The notes under the pieces were generated by a model. It did not search any database, had not been told where the DNA came from, and saw only the letters and a list, made by a program, of their open reading frames with translations. A program made the position numbers and the translations under genes. 56,472 nt of DNA from a virus, in IMG/VR virus record IMGVR_UViG_3300032006_000007, positions 1 to 56,472 of that record; one strand, given 5' to 3'. Within the stretch, counting starts at the first letter, position 1. The number at the start of each line of letters is the position of its first letter. Positions 23,206 through 31,964 of this stretch are shown here, piece after piece.

Positions 23206-23970
23206 TTAGTTAATAAAGTTTTCTTCATAAATTCCGTATGATTTACACATTGGCATAAATAATATAGCAATTGGAACTTTCATCAATGTATAATAATCTC
23301 CATTAATTATATCTTCTGTTTTTATATTACATTTTTCTAGGTTTTCTTTGTAAACCTCACACCAATGACGTAATTGTGGTACCATACCCCTACCTTTTTC
23401 ACCAAAGAACATAGATAAAGTAGAGTTATTATTCCAAACTTCTGTTTTTTTACTCATGGCTGCTGACATCCAACCACTAGTATCTAAACTTTCAAAGAAC
23501 CTTTGTTCAATATATCTTCCTTTTGCAAGACCGTGATATTTTAAATTCATTGGTAGTTTTCTCATCTGATCTTCAGTTTCTAGCTTACCTTTTATTTCTC
23601 CAAGACATACATAAGTGTCTGCTGGTAGTTGTAATTGACTTAGATGATGTAAATAGTTACCTTGTAATACAGGTAAAGTCCAATCAATACCCAATTCTTT
23701 TTCTTTTTTCCAGTATTTTAATGTCTCATTCATGTCATAAAACACATCAAATTGTGTCGCAAAATTGTAACGTTCTTTATTAGCTTTTAACCAACTATGA
23801 TATTTGTCTGCATCTCCATTCGTACCTGCTACAACGAATACAGAATCAAATTCTTGAAATTTTTTGATATTCGCATATGAATATCTATGTGATAACATCA
23901 CATTTTTTATTCCACATGATTGTAATGCTTCTAAATGAGCTTTATTATTAGCATTAAAATAAATCTTCAT
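23206..23970 (-). CDS. TGT/DpdA-like protein (possible 7-deazaguanine insertion enzyme)
   Basis: 254 residues. Segments FATQFDVFYD (70-79), TLPVLQGNYLHHL (98-110), YVCLGEIKGK (120-129), KYHGLAKG (144-151) and SLDTSGW (161-167) follow the order of the TIM-barrel core in tRNA-guanine transglycosylases and their DNA-modifying DpdA relatives, with Asp74 or Asp78 as possible catalytic residue. If correct, it swaps guanine in viral DNA for a 7-deaza base. No queuosine-precursor genes are in the window, so the base would come from the host. Pattern-based; alternatives remain. ATG 23970 chosen for the motif MKIYFNANNKAHL. Confidence 0.5.
   Translation of the reverse strand: MKIYFNANNKAHLEALQSCGIKNVMLSHRYSYANIKKFQEFDSVFVVAGTNGDADKYHSWLKANKERYNFATQFDVFYDMNETLKYWKKEKELGIDWTLPVLQGNYLHHLSQLQLPADTYVCLGEIKGKLETEDQMRKLPMNLKYHGLAKGRYIEQRFFESLDTSGWMSAAMSKKTEVWNNNSTLSMFFGEKGRGMVPQLRHWCEVYKENLEKCNIKTEDIINGDYYTLMKVPIAILFMPMCKSYGIYEENFIN
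23210..23217 (-). promoter_or_regulatory. TATA box of terminase operon
   Basis: TTTATTAA on the minus strand, 22-29 nt before ATG 23188, inside the 3' end of the TGT-like gene. Confidence 0.5.
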
Positions 23971-24133
23971 CGGCATCAACCACCCATCTCAATGCCCTTA
24001 TAATACCTCTTCTTTCTTCATCAGGTATTTTAAGAAATCTTACTGGTGTCTCTCTCACATCTGTTTCTTCATGTAATAATAGTTCTTTCTGTACTAGAAT
24101 TAGATGTCTGATTTGTTCTTCAGTTCTCATCAT
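23954..24133 (-). CDS. Hypothetical small protein (59 aa)
   Basis: 59 residues, helical, charged, no Cys. ATG 24133 (or 24130) sits inside the end of the Cas4-like gene, and its 3' end overlaps the TGT-like gene by 17 nt; an upstream in-frame start would run much further into the nuclease gene. Confidence 0.5.
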   Translation of the reverse strand: MMRTEEQIRHLILVQKELLLHEETDVRETPVRFLKIPDEERRGIIRALRWVVDADEDLF

Positions 24134-24887
24134 AATACTCCCTATTATCTGTGAAACATTTACTGGCGTATGGACACATACCATCACACAAGAAGCATTT
24201 CGTTCTTTCAGGGAGTTTTTTATCTAGTAGTGATTCTTTGATTATAGCAGCCTTTTCTTTCATATCTTCCACGGTTTCTTCATAAGGTGCTAATTTAAAT
24301 GTTAAAGCCACTGGCTTATCTCTAACTTCTTTTTCTATCTTATTACTAATGTATATGACACAGCCAAATGTTGCATCGATATTATAGCATTTATGTAACA
24401 ATACTCTATATCTATTAATCTGATCTTTATGAGAATCACTTGGTTTAGATGATGCTTTAGAGAAATAACCTATAGAACCGGTTGTTTTCTTATCACATAT
24501 TACCCATTTATCCTCTACTTTCATTAGGTCATCTATGCTTCCATATATAATATCTAGGTGTTTTGGATCATCATCTGGTATAGCTTTGGCTTCTTCATAT
24601 GTTAGTGGTTTATCTTCCACCCAATCCCAAGCCAAGAATTTTTCATGATTTTCATCTGTTGCTAATTGTGAATTACTATGTACAGCTTGACCAAAATAAA
24701 GAGATTTTGTATTCTCTGTGTCCATGCCTGTGTCTGGTAGTATTTTTTTATAAATAACATTTCTCATACATGGTTTAATAACATCAGAAACGTGTATTGT
24801 ACCAAGTCTTTCTGTCTCCATAGCTTCCATTTGGGCTCTACGAAACTCAAAATATATTTGATTATTAATATCTTCTATCTTTAACAT
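24120..24887 (-). CDS. Cas4/RecB-like nuclease with Fe-S cluster ligands
   Basis: 255 residues. HVSDVIKPC puts a Cys at residue 40; the PD-(D/E)XK core is GSIDDLMKVEDKWVICDKKT (Asp119, Asp132, Lys134) with QINRY as motif III; the C-terminus has CFLCDGMC…C (residues 231, 234, 238, 244). One N-terminal plus three C-terminal Cys is the Cas4/AddB 4Fe-4S arrangement. Standalone viral Cas4-like proteins are exonucleases for recombination or counter-defence. Leaderless behind AATATAAA (24910-24917). Confidence 0.75.
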   Translation of the reverse strand: MLKIEDINNQIYFEFRRAQMEAMETERLGTIHVSDVIKPCMRNVIYKKILPDTGMDTENTKSLYFGQAVHSNSQLATDENHEKFLAWDWVEDKPLTYEEAKAIPDDDPKHLDIIYGSIDDLMKVEDKWVICDKKTTGSIGYFSKASSKPSDSHKDQINRYRVLLHKCYNIDATFGCVIYISNKIEKEVRDKPVALTFKLAPYEETVEDMKEKAAIIKESLLDKKLPERTKCFLCDGMCPYASKCFTDNREYYDEN

Positions 24888-24909
24888 TGTCTGGTGTAAA
24901 ACTATACCT

Positions 24910-24917
24910 AATATAAA
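24910..24917 (-). promoter_or_regulatory. TATA box for Cas4-like operon
   Basis: ACCTTTATATTAGG on the minus strand, 23-30 nt before ATG 24887. Confidence 0.6.
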
Positions 24918-24920
24918 GGT

Positions 24921-25031
24921 TTAGGCTATATCTTTTGGACAATCACAAGATACATTTCCTTGATCATCATGGTCAAATTTCTTTTTACAGGTTCCACAAA
25001 CACCTGATGCAACTATTGTTATATCTGCCAT
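24921..25031 (-). CDS. Zinc-ribbon mini-protein (36 aa)
   Basis: 36 residues with CGTC near residue 12 and C-D-C near 29: a minimal ribbon. ATG shares a base with the stop of the Ig-like virion gene (TAATG), and it is the last gene of the tail-fibre operon. Confidence 0.5.
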   Translation of the reverse strand: MADITIVASGVCGTCKKKFDHDDQGNVSCDCPKDIA

Positions 25032-25384
25032 TAGTAACTCTCCTCTATACTAAAAGAAAAAGATTCTGTTTGTTCTGAAATAGCACCGTTTGTATCTAAT
25101 AGTTCTACTTCTCCTTCCCATCTACCAGCTTTAGAGTTGGTTGCATCTGTTGCACTTAGTGCATAACTTACTTCTCCATTAGATCTATCATCAAATATTA
25201 AGTCTCCGTTTATTAATAGTGTTCCATCTGTTTTCCATACCTTCCATTTACCTGTGGCATATGTAGTAGTATTGGATAGGTTCTTTGCTGAGCCTGTTGA
25301 ATCAGATATAGTCAACTGTAGTGTTGCCCTACTTCCGGCTTTTACCTTATACTCGATTGCTCTTGGTGTCATATCTATACTCAT
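25031..25384 (-). CDS. Ig-like virion protein (BppU N-terminal-like)
   Basis: 117 residues. KAGSRATLQLTISDSTGSAKNLSNTT… and a closing GRWEGEVELLDTNG…FSFSIEE follow the beta-sandwich pattern of phage baseplate upper protein N-terminal domains. No signal peptide. A small virion beta domain near the fibre genes; role in attachment or decoration is inferred. Confidence 0.55.
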   Translation of the reverse strand: MSIDMTPRAIEYKVKAGSRATLQLTISDSTGSAKNLSNTTTYATGKWKVWKTDGTLLINGDLIFDDRSNGEVSYALSATDATNSKAGRWEGEVELLDTNGAISEQTESFSFSIEESY

Positions 25385-25385
25385 T

Positions 25386-26660
25386 CTAGTAACCTGCTCC
25401 TCTTAAACTCTTATTCCTTTTAAATATTCTTGCAATCTTACTTCTACCGAATGCTCTAGCCACTCTTCTTCTGCCTGCTACAACTCTTCCTTCTAATGAG
25501 TTTCTTAATGAAGTTTCTATTATATTTTCAGTTTCTGCTATAGCACGTATAATTCCTTTCAACCTAGTAGTGTTATCAGATATACTCAATGTGTCTGATA
25601 GGACACGAATCATTGTTCTTACTATAGCACTTGCTTCTGATATTCTTAATACTTCATTAATCATAATTGTTACGTTTAATGCAGTAATAAATGCTTCAGA
25701 TATATTAACACTCTCGTTTATTCTTCGTACCATTGTTCTAGGTAGTTTTTGTAAGTCTTGTATCTGTTGTGACTCATTAAATATTCTTACAAGTGTTCTT
25801 GAGAAATTCTCTGCTTCATCAATTCCTATAACCTCATTAATCATTCTTGCTAAAACTCTTGGTAATGAATTTATTTCTTGGACTTGAATTGTTTCGGTTA
25901 TTAATCTTGCAGTGTTTCCTAACCTGTTCTTTGTTTCAGATATTTGTAATGTTTCATTAACAAACAAAGCCATTCCAAGTAACCTGCTTGTGACTTCAGA
26001 TGTTTGTATGGTTTCATTCATTGCTCTTATTATTAATCCAAGTCTATTAGAAACCTCACTTGTTTGTAATGTCTCTGCTAATATTCTTACTAAACTTCTA
26101 ACTGTTAATTGTGATTCAGATATAGATAGTGTTTCATCTATTGGTTTTAATCCAGTTCCTAATCTACTAACTGATTCAACTTGTTGTATAGTATCAGATA
26201 ATAATCTTACCAAAAATCTTGTCTTTTCTTCAAGATCTGCTACTGTTTCTGTTTCGTTGATTTGTCTTGATAATTCTTCTAATCTGTTAAAGTTTTCAGA
26301 TATCTGTTCTGTTTCATTTACTGCTTTAATCCTTCCTCTCAAATAAGCAACTGCTTCAGATATAGATGCTGATTCATTAACGTGTTTAAACAAACCAGAT
26401 ACTTTTATTGCTGCTTCGTTAACAGACATTGATTCATTAATGAATTTTAATATTGTTGGTATGACATCAAAAACTGCTGCTATCTCATATGAGCCTACAT
26501 TGTAAGCATTTGCTTGAAAGACATTAGTCTGAAATAGTTTTTGATTCTTATTTATTCCTTGAAATATACTTTTTTGAAATGGATATGCACCCCACTTTTC
26601 ATTTTGGAATGTGTTATTTTGTGTTATATTCTTTTGGAATACCGGTAATACTTTTGCCAA
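25386..26660 (-). CDS. Repeat protein: 16 gapless 20-residue repeats
   Basis: 424 residues. N-terminal ~55 residues contain spaced FQ pairs (VFQ, TFQ, PFQ, IFQ, LFQ, VFQ). Residues 73-392 are exactly sixteen 20-residue repeats with no insertions, consensus x-I-N-E-T-x2-I-S-E-x3-R-L-x4-R. The C-terminal 32 residues are strongly basic (GRRRVARAFGRSK). A regular solenoid or fibre shaft is likely, possibly virion-surface. TTG start abuts the upstream stop. No homologue recognised with certainty. Confidence 0.75.
   Translation of the reverse strand: MAKVLPVFQKNITQNNTFQNEKWGAYPFQKSIFQGINKNQKLFQTNVFQANAYNVGSYEIAAVFDVIPTILKFINESMSVNEAAIKVSGLFKHVNESASISEAVAYLRGRIKAVNETEQISENFNRLEELSRQINETETVADLEEKTRFLVRLLSDTIQQVESVSRLGTGLKPIDETLSISESQLTVRSLVRILAETLQTSEVSNRLGLIIRAMNETIQTSEVTSRLLGMALFVNETLQISETKNRLGNTARLITETIQVQEINSLPRVLARMINEVIGIDEAENFSRTLVRIFNESQQIQDLQKLPRTMVRRINESVNISEAFITALNVTIMINEVLRISEASAIVRTMIRVLSDTLSISDNTTRLKGIIRAIAETENIIETSLRNSLEGRVVAGRRRVARAFGRSKIARIFKRNKSLRGAGY
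25484..26444 (-). repeat. Coding tandem repeat, 16 x 60 bp
   Basis: The 20-residue protein repeats correspond to 60-bp units. DNA copies are diverged (frequent words such as TCATTAAT…TCAGATAT on the + strand) while the phase is strictly kept, pointing to selection on the protein. Confidence 0.7.
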
Positions 26661-27239
26661 CTATGTTATCTCTGTCCACGAATTCGATGTTGCATTCCAT
26701 ATATAGTGTTTACCTGTATCACTCTCTTCAAAAACTGAACCGTCATTTGTTGTATCAACTATTACATCACTTGCATCGCCCCATACTGTAATATATGAAC
26801 CAGCTCCAAATCCACCACCACCACAAGTTGCACTAAATGAGGTTATTTTATTTGAGGTATCTGTATATTTTCCAACTGCTTCAAATCTATCAGGTGCAGA
26901 TGAACCATTATATAAACAATATTTCCATTGAACTAATTTTTCACTATTAGTGAGATTTGTTATATTATATGTTGCTAGAGTGTTTCCAGCTAGTTGACCA
27001 TAATTACCATGAATACCGGTATGATTATTATTTCCACTATAACTACCACCATTCTTTGTATAACTAGCAGAAAAATTACTACCAGATGTAACATTATTTG
27101 GAAATAATGTAAAGTCACCTGTTCCTTCTTTTACAACATATACAACTACTTTCAAAATATCTGCTTCATCAAATGTAAAATTACTAAAATTATCCCCTGT
27201 ACTTGATATTGATTGATGTGCTAATCTTTTCCAAGTCAT
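26661..27239 (-). CDS. Tail-fibre paralogue (single domain)
   Basis: 192 residues. MTWKRLAHQSISSTGDN… followed by NTSNKITSFSATCGGG…GSYITVWGD matches the repeat unit found twice in the 27239 and 33211 proteins and once in 31964. A C-terminal 35-residue tail (TGKHYIWNATSNSWTE) is a small WN-type motif. Probable receptor-binding or decoration protein. Confidence 0.6.
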   Translation of the reverse strand: MTWKRLAHQSISSTGDNFSNFTFDEADILKVVVYVVKEGTGDFTLFPNNVTSGSNFSASYTKNGGSYSGNNNHTGIHGNYGQLAGNTLATYNITNLTNSEKLVQWKYCLYNGSSAPDRFEAVGKYTDTSNKITSFSATCGGGGFGAGSYITVWGDASDVIVDTTNDGSVFEESDTGKHYIWNATSNSWTEIT

Positions 27240-28297
27240 TAGTCAGCACCCCACACCTTTAAGATACTACCACTTGCCCAACCACCTGAACCATTTTCTT
27301 TTACTTTAATTGATGTAATTTGGTTTGAAGTGTTTGCCCATTTTCCAGTAAGTTCTCTAGCACTTGGATTATTTGCAGCTCCAGTTGAACCCCACATAGC
27401 TTGACCAATTGCCATTTTTTCTCTATTTGCTTTATTAACAATAAACCAATGATTGCGACCGTAATTTCCACCAGTACCACCACCTAATGTTGATTCTGAT
27501 GTACCTGTATCGTCAGAAGCTCCATCATTACTATACCTTCTTGCATAGTTAGAACCTGTATCTTCATTGAATTGTAAATCAGAACCAGATATTGAACCAT
27601 CAGCTATAACATTAAGTTCAATCCATAAATATTTTTTAGCAGTAAAAGTTCCAGAATTAATTTCATTAGCAGTAGATGTTAATGTTGTGCTTGCTAATTC
27701 TTGCCAAAAATTTGTACCACTATCAGCTTCATCATTATCACATCCAAGAACAACACATTCTGAACCGGCAGCATAATCTCCACCTTCTGTATGATATACA
27801 TTTACAGATGTTATTGCATTTGAAGTATTACGCCATACGCCAGATATTTCTGATCTGTTTGGATCATTACCTGCACCTGCTGTACCATCTATTCCATGTG
27901 TAATCCATAATTTTTCTTTACTTGGTTCATTTACAACATTAGCAACTAACCATTCATCACTTGCGTTACCGGGATTGAGTGAGAATGAAACATTTGTTCT
28001 ACTAGCACTTGTTGCTTCACTACCACCGTTTCTACAACCTCTTTGTGCATAGTTTGAACCTGTATCTGAATTAAATCTTAAACGACTTGATATATCTCCA
28101 CTTGGTATTCCATGTTGTAATATCATAAGATTATCTTTTGCAGCAAAATTTGAAACATCTATTGCATCACCTGTTGAACTTAATGTAGTTCTTCCTAGTT
28201 CCTTCCAACTTGTTTGTGGAGGTGAAGTTAGATTTAATGCTGTTCTTTCAGCAGCAGTTCCCTGCATTCTTCTACCACCTAGATATTTAATAGCCAT
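27239..28297 (-). CDS. Tail-fibre protein with two paralogous domains
   Basis: 352 residues. Starts MAIKYLGGRRMQGT, then two ~160-residue copies of one domain: (WKELGRTTLSSTGDAID…RFNSDTGSNYAQR…NTSNAITSV…VLGCDNDEAD) and (WQELASTTLTSTANEI…QFNEDTGSNYARR…NTSNQITSI…LKVWGAD). Beta-rich, Asn/Ser/Gly-rich, typical of surface fibres. TAATG coupling on both sides. Confidence 0.65.
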   Translation of the reverse strand: MAIKYLGGRRMQGTAAERTALNLTSPPQTSWKELGRTTLSSTGDAIDVSNFAAKDNLMILQHGIPSGDISSRLRFNSDTGSNYAQRGCRNGGSEATSASRTNVSFSLNPGNASDEWLVANVVNEPSKEKLWITHGIDGTAGAGNDPNRSEISGVWRNTSNAITSVNVYHTEGGDYAAGSECVVLGCDNDEADSGTNFWQELASTTLTSTANEINSGTFTAKKYLWIELNVIADGSISGSDLQFNEDTGSNYARRYSNDGASDDTGTSESTLGGGTGGNYGRNHWFIVNKANREKMAIGQAMWGSTGAANNPSARELTGKWANTSNQITSIKVKENGSGGWASGSILKVWGAD

Positions 28298-28932
28298 TAG
28301 TTATCTTTCTCCATTGTTTCTAGATTTGCTTTTGAATGTCTATAAAGATCAGCTTGATTAGTCATTTGACCTACTTTCATTTCTTCCATCCATCTCTTTC
28401 TATATGATTCTTTTTGATGTGCATCAACATCATCTATATTAAAGTCATCTTTATTCATCTGTTCTTGTTTTAATTGCTCCCATAAATTAATTTCTCTTAC
28501 TCTGTCATGTGCCTGTAATCTCATATTCATTAATGCAAACTTTTTTTGTTTAATTTCTGCATCTTTTATCATTCTTAATGCCTTTGATTTTTTACTTGCA
28601 CCTTTTGTTTCGTCATATTCACATTCCAATAACTCTAATTCACCCTGTGCTTTTTGATAGTCACATGATAATTGAATTAGGTTTGAAAAGAATGAATCTT
28701 GCTCACGAACACACTGCCAATACTTACTTGCTGGGGTAGGGAAAGACACATCATTTAGAACGGAATATCTCATTTCTGTTTCAGTTCTCCATACCTGTTT
28801 AACTTCAAATACTCTTTGTAATTCTTTTGATAATTTTGAAACTGACATTAAATCATCCTTCTCAAGAATATCCACATCTTTTATTTTATCTACACCTAAT
28901 TTTGTGTATTTGGTTATTTCGTTTTTGGTCAT
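28297..28932 (-). CDS. Helical coiled-coil protein between fibre genes
   Basis: 211 residues, mostly helical with long charged coiled-coil segments, quite unlike the beta-rich fibre proteins around it. It may be a fibre chaperone or scaffold, by analogy with assembly factors encoded next to fibres; no family recognised. ATGA overlap with the giant LamG gene. Confidence 0.6.
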   Translation of the reverse strand: MTKNEITKYTKLGVDKIKDVDILEKDDLMSVSKLSKELQRVFEVKQVWRTETEMRYSVLNDVSFPTPASKYWQCVREQDSFFSNLIQLSCDYQKAQGELELLECEYDETKGASKKSKALRMIKDAEIKQKKFALMNMRLQAHDRVREINLWEQLKQEQMNKDDFNIDDVDAHQKESYRKRWMEEMKVGQMTNQADLYRHSKANLETMEKDN

Positions 28933-31900
28933 CTTATTGTTCCATCTCCTAATCCAGCATACTGTGTTTCAGTCATGTTACCTTTTGCTGTCCAAGAACT
29001 TCCATTCCATAACGTACAATTATTCATAGAAGAACCACCATCTAAACCACACATAACCCAATGATGATCTTTATTTCCACCACCTGAAACATATCTAGGA
29101 GTAGTATCACTTCCTAAAGTTATTGCTGTAACAGAAGTCCAAGTTGTTCCATCCCAATCATAAGCATAAGCACCATTACCACCAGCTACATGAGCTGATT
29201 CTGCTGTTCTACCAGCATGGTTATGTGATGAGGTATCTTGAGGTAGTGCAGTTGTAGCTGACCAAGAACTACCATTCCATTTATCTGCTTCTTTACCTCT
29301 ACTACCACCTGTAATTAACATACTAGTATCTAAACCATCTCCACCAACGTGTTCACCAGCTTGACTTCCTACTGCTCCAGCACTTGACCAAGATGTACCG
29401 TTCCATTTTGATGATGAATCTACTTCTGTTCCAGAATTATTTCTTCCTAAAGCTATTATTGCACTTGATGGACTTCCACCATAAGCAGTTGTATCTCGTC
29501 TTTGAGTGTCTAATGCTACTGCTGAAGCCCATGAACTTCCATTCCAAATTGTTGATGAATCAAAGAAACTACCACTTGCAATATAACCACCACAAGCTTG
29601 AAAAGATGATTTATAACCACCACCAGCAGAATATCCTAAGTTATTTGGTAAGTTTGCACTATTAGTTGCCCATACATAATCTGTTGCCAATGATGTATTA
29701 TTTGTTAGACTTCCAGCACCACCACAATATAATCCGTCACCTGTTGAAGCATGAACTACTGCAAGATCAGTATGATAATCCATTAACCAAGTATTATCAG
29801 ATTGTTTCCAATAATATTTTGGTGTATCATCTGTTTGTTCAAAGATTGTGTTAACTGGTAGATTAGTCATTCCATCTAATTCGCTTGTTGTTGAAGCATT
29901 GTTTTTACAACCTTCTGTTGCTGTAACACCATCATAAACTTTCACTTCTCTAACCCAAGCTGTTCCGATATCACTATCGGCAGAATTTTCATTCCAATGC
30001 TGTATTCCAGTTAAACCATCAAGATTAGTTCCTACTGCTAAGTTAGATGATTCAAAATGTGGAGTTCCAGTTCTATCTGCATTTGTCCAAACTTTACATT
30101 TAATATTACTTCCATCACGATACATATCAACCCAATATTGTGTATTAACTGCTAGAGCATTATTACTTGATGTGACTTCTGCATAACTGTTAGTTTGACC
30201 TGACATTAATACGAATCTGTTATATGAACCACTTCCAGCTCCAAGAGGAGTTCCTTGTGGCATGAAGTTAATTGTTTTCAAACCTGAAACTTTGAATCCT
30301 TGAGTGTGATCACTTGTCAATGATACAAGACCTGCATCGTTTGTATTCCAATCTGCAATTTGGAATGTGAATTGACAAAGCCATTTACTATTAGACAATG
30401 TAGTTCCTAATGATTTACCAATACCTGAATCACCTACATTAACATCTGTATATGTCACTCCTTTGTTTGTAGTATCTATTGCTATATCACCACCTGTATC
30501 AACATCTGTCCAACCTGATGCAGAAGCATAATCATCATCAGGTGTAAAAATCGCTGTTGCACCCAAACTTGTACTATCCATAGTATAATGTGCTTTTAGA
30601 CCTGCTTTATTACTTAATGTTGAAACTAATGCACCTGTGCCACTATTATATAATGCTGTTATTTCTGTTGTAGATAAATTTCTATCCCAAAACGACATAT
30701 CATTTAAATCACCATCAAGATAAAATGTGCCTGAACCTCTTCTTCCTATATTTAATACGTGTTGTTGAGCACTTGATACTGGAGTTCCAGTAAATGAAGG
30801 ATAACTAGAGTCTGCTGATTTTTCTGTACCGTCAACATATGCCTTTAAATAACTGTTTGAAAGATCAGTCACTATTGCATAATGATGCCAATTACTATCA
30901 TTTGGGAAAAACTGTTGTGCATAGTATAATCCAATTTGCTGACTTGATGCGTTTGTAAATTCTATTTTTACTTTTCTATCTTCACTTGATGATGATCTAT
31001 CTAAGTAAACAATTTCAATTCCATTACTTGTTCCATCTGCTGTTGAAAGAACAACTCTTACATCACCTGATTCAGGTGTATCTTTTTTAAGCCAAAATGT
31101 GATAGTATTTTTTCCACCATCATGTAAGAATGTAAAGTCACTTGTTGAACCTGCTGTCACATAATCATTTGTTCCATCAAAAGAATAAGCACCTGTGCCA
31201 AGTTTGTAATTATCAGTTGAGAATGTGACACCTGTATTTGTTCCATTGTTAGAACCTTGTGAATCATTTGTATCACTAGATAAATTATATTTTGAAACTA
31301 AACCTGATGTTGAAGGACTTGTGACAGGCGTTCCACTATTGTATAATGTAGTGACTTCTGATTGTGTTAATGCATCGTTGTAAACTAATGCTTGATACAT
31401 ACCACCTTCAAATTTATGATCATTTCCATTTGCACTCCAACCTATTCTAGCATTATATGTTCCAGCAGAACTGTTTGCTGTCATTGAACCTGATTTTTGT
31501 AATACTCCATTTCGATAAATTTTACCTGTTGTTCCATCGTATGTGACACACAAGTGTTGCCATTCATCACCAGTGAGAATTTCTGAATCTGTTGTAATAC
31601 TACTATCAGTTGAACCCCAAATTCCAAACAAAACAAGTGTTTTACCACCACTATGATCACTATGTCTAATTGTAAATCCATTGTTTGAACTACTTGCATC
31701 ACTATTATCAAATATTATATCATTACCTGTACTACTAATATTAGATGGTTTAAGCCATACCGAAAAACTTCCAGCTTGTTGCATTTGGTTAAACTTTGTT
31801 GCAAATGTAATATAATCATTAGAACCATCAAATACTGCATAATCTTTTATAGGTATTAATGAAACTCCAGTATTTGTTCCATCAACATCTGAACCTAATG

Positions 31901-31964
31901 AGTCACTAACTCTATCAGCTTTAGTTCCCTGTATTCTCTTTGCTCCTAGATATGTAATAGCCAT
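28929..31964 (-). CDS. Giant LamG/kelch-like fibre (putative receptor-binding protein)
   Basis: 1011 residues. N-terminal MAITYLGAKRIQGT tag shared with the 27239 protein; LamG (concanavalin-like) domains at ~40-215 (FDGSNDYITF…GEWQH-type strand) and ~225-440 (FDGTNDYVTAGS…); another jelly-roll-like part at ~460-690; then five WNGSSW-type repeats (~780-1000) resembling kelch blades. This architecture suits glycan binding at the tail tip. ATG 31964 overlaps the upstream stop (TAATG). Confidence 0.75.
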   Translation of the reverse strand: MAITYLGAKRIQGTKADRVSDSLGSDVDGTNTGVSLIPIKDYAVFDGSNDYITFATKFNQMQQAGSFSVWLKPSNISSTGNDIIFDNSDASSSNNGFTIRHSDHSGGKTLVLFGIWGSTDSSITTDSEILTGDEWQHLCVTYDGTTGKIYRNGVLQKSGSMTANSSAGTYNARIGWSANGNDHKFEGGMYQALVYNDALTQSEVTTLYNSGTPVTSPSTSGLVSKYNLSSDTNDSQGSNNGTNTGVTFSTDNYKLGTGAYSFDGTNDYVTAGSTSDFTFLHDGGKNTITFWLKKDTPESGDVRVVLSTADGTSNGIEIVYLDRSSSSEDRKVKIEFTNASSQQIGLYYAQQFFPNDSNWHHYAIVTDLSNSYLKAYVDGTEKSADSSYPSFTGTPVSSAQQHVLNIGRRGSGTFYLDGDLNDMSFWDRNLSTTEITALYNSGTGALVSTLSNKAGLKAHYTMDSTSLGATAIFTPDDDYASASGWTDVDTGGDIAIDTTNKGVTYTDVNVGDSGIGKSLGTTLSNSKWLCQFTFQIADWNTNDAGLVSLTSDHTQGFKVSGLKTINFMPQGTPLGAGSGSYNRFVLMSGQTNSYAEVTSSNNALAVNTQYWVDMYRDGSNIKCKVWTNADRTGTPHFESSNLAVGTNLDGLTGIQHWNENSADSDIGTAWVREVKVYDGVTATEGCKNNASTTSELDGMTNLPVNTIFEQTDDTPKYYWKQSDNTWLMDYHTDLAVVHASTGDGLYCGGAGSLTNNTSLATDYVWATNSANLPNNLGYSAGGGYKSSFQACGGYIASGSFFDSSTIWNGSSWASAVALDTQRRDTTAYGGSPSSAIIALGRNNSGTEVDSSSKWNGTSWSSAGAVGSQAGEHVGGDGLDTSMLITGGSRGKEADKWNGSSWSATTALPQDTSSHNHAGRTAESAHVAGGNGAYAYDWDGTTWTSVTAITLGSDTTPRYVSGGGNKDHHWVMCGLDGGSSMNNCTLWNGSSWTAKGNMTETQYAGLGDGTIR

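Noticed and set aside
25484-26444. Regular ~60-bp periodicity resembling a repeat array or CRISPR
   Set aside because: The periodicity is coding (16 repeats of 20 residues); DNA units are diverged and there are no identical direct repeats with unique spacers.
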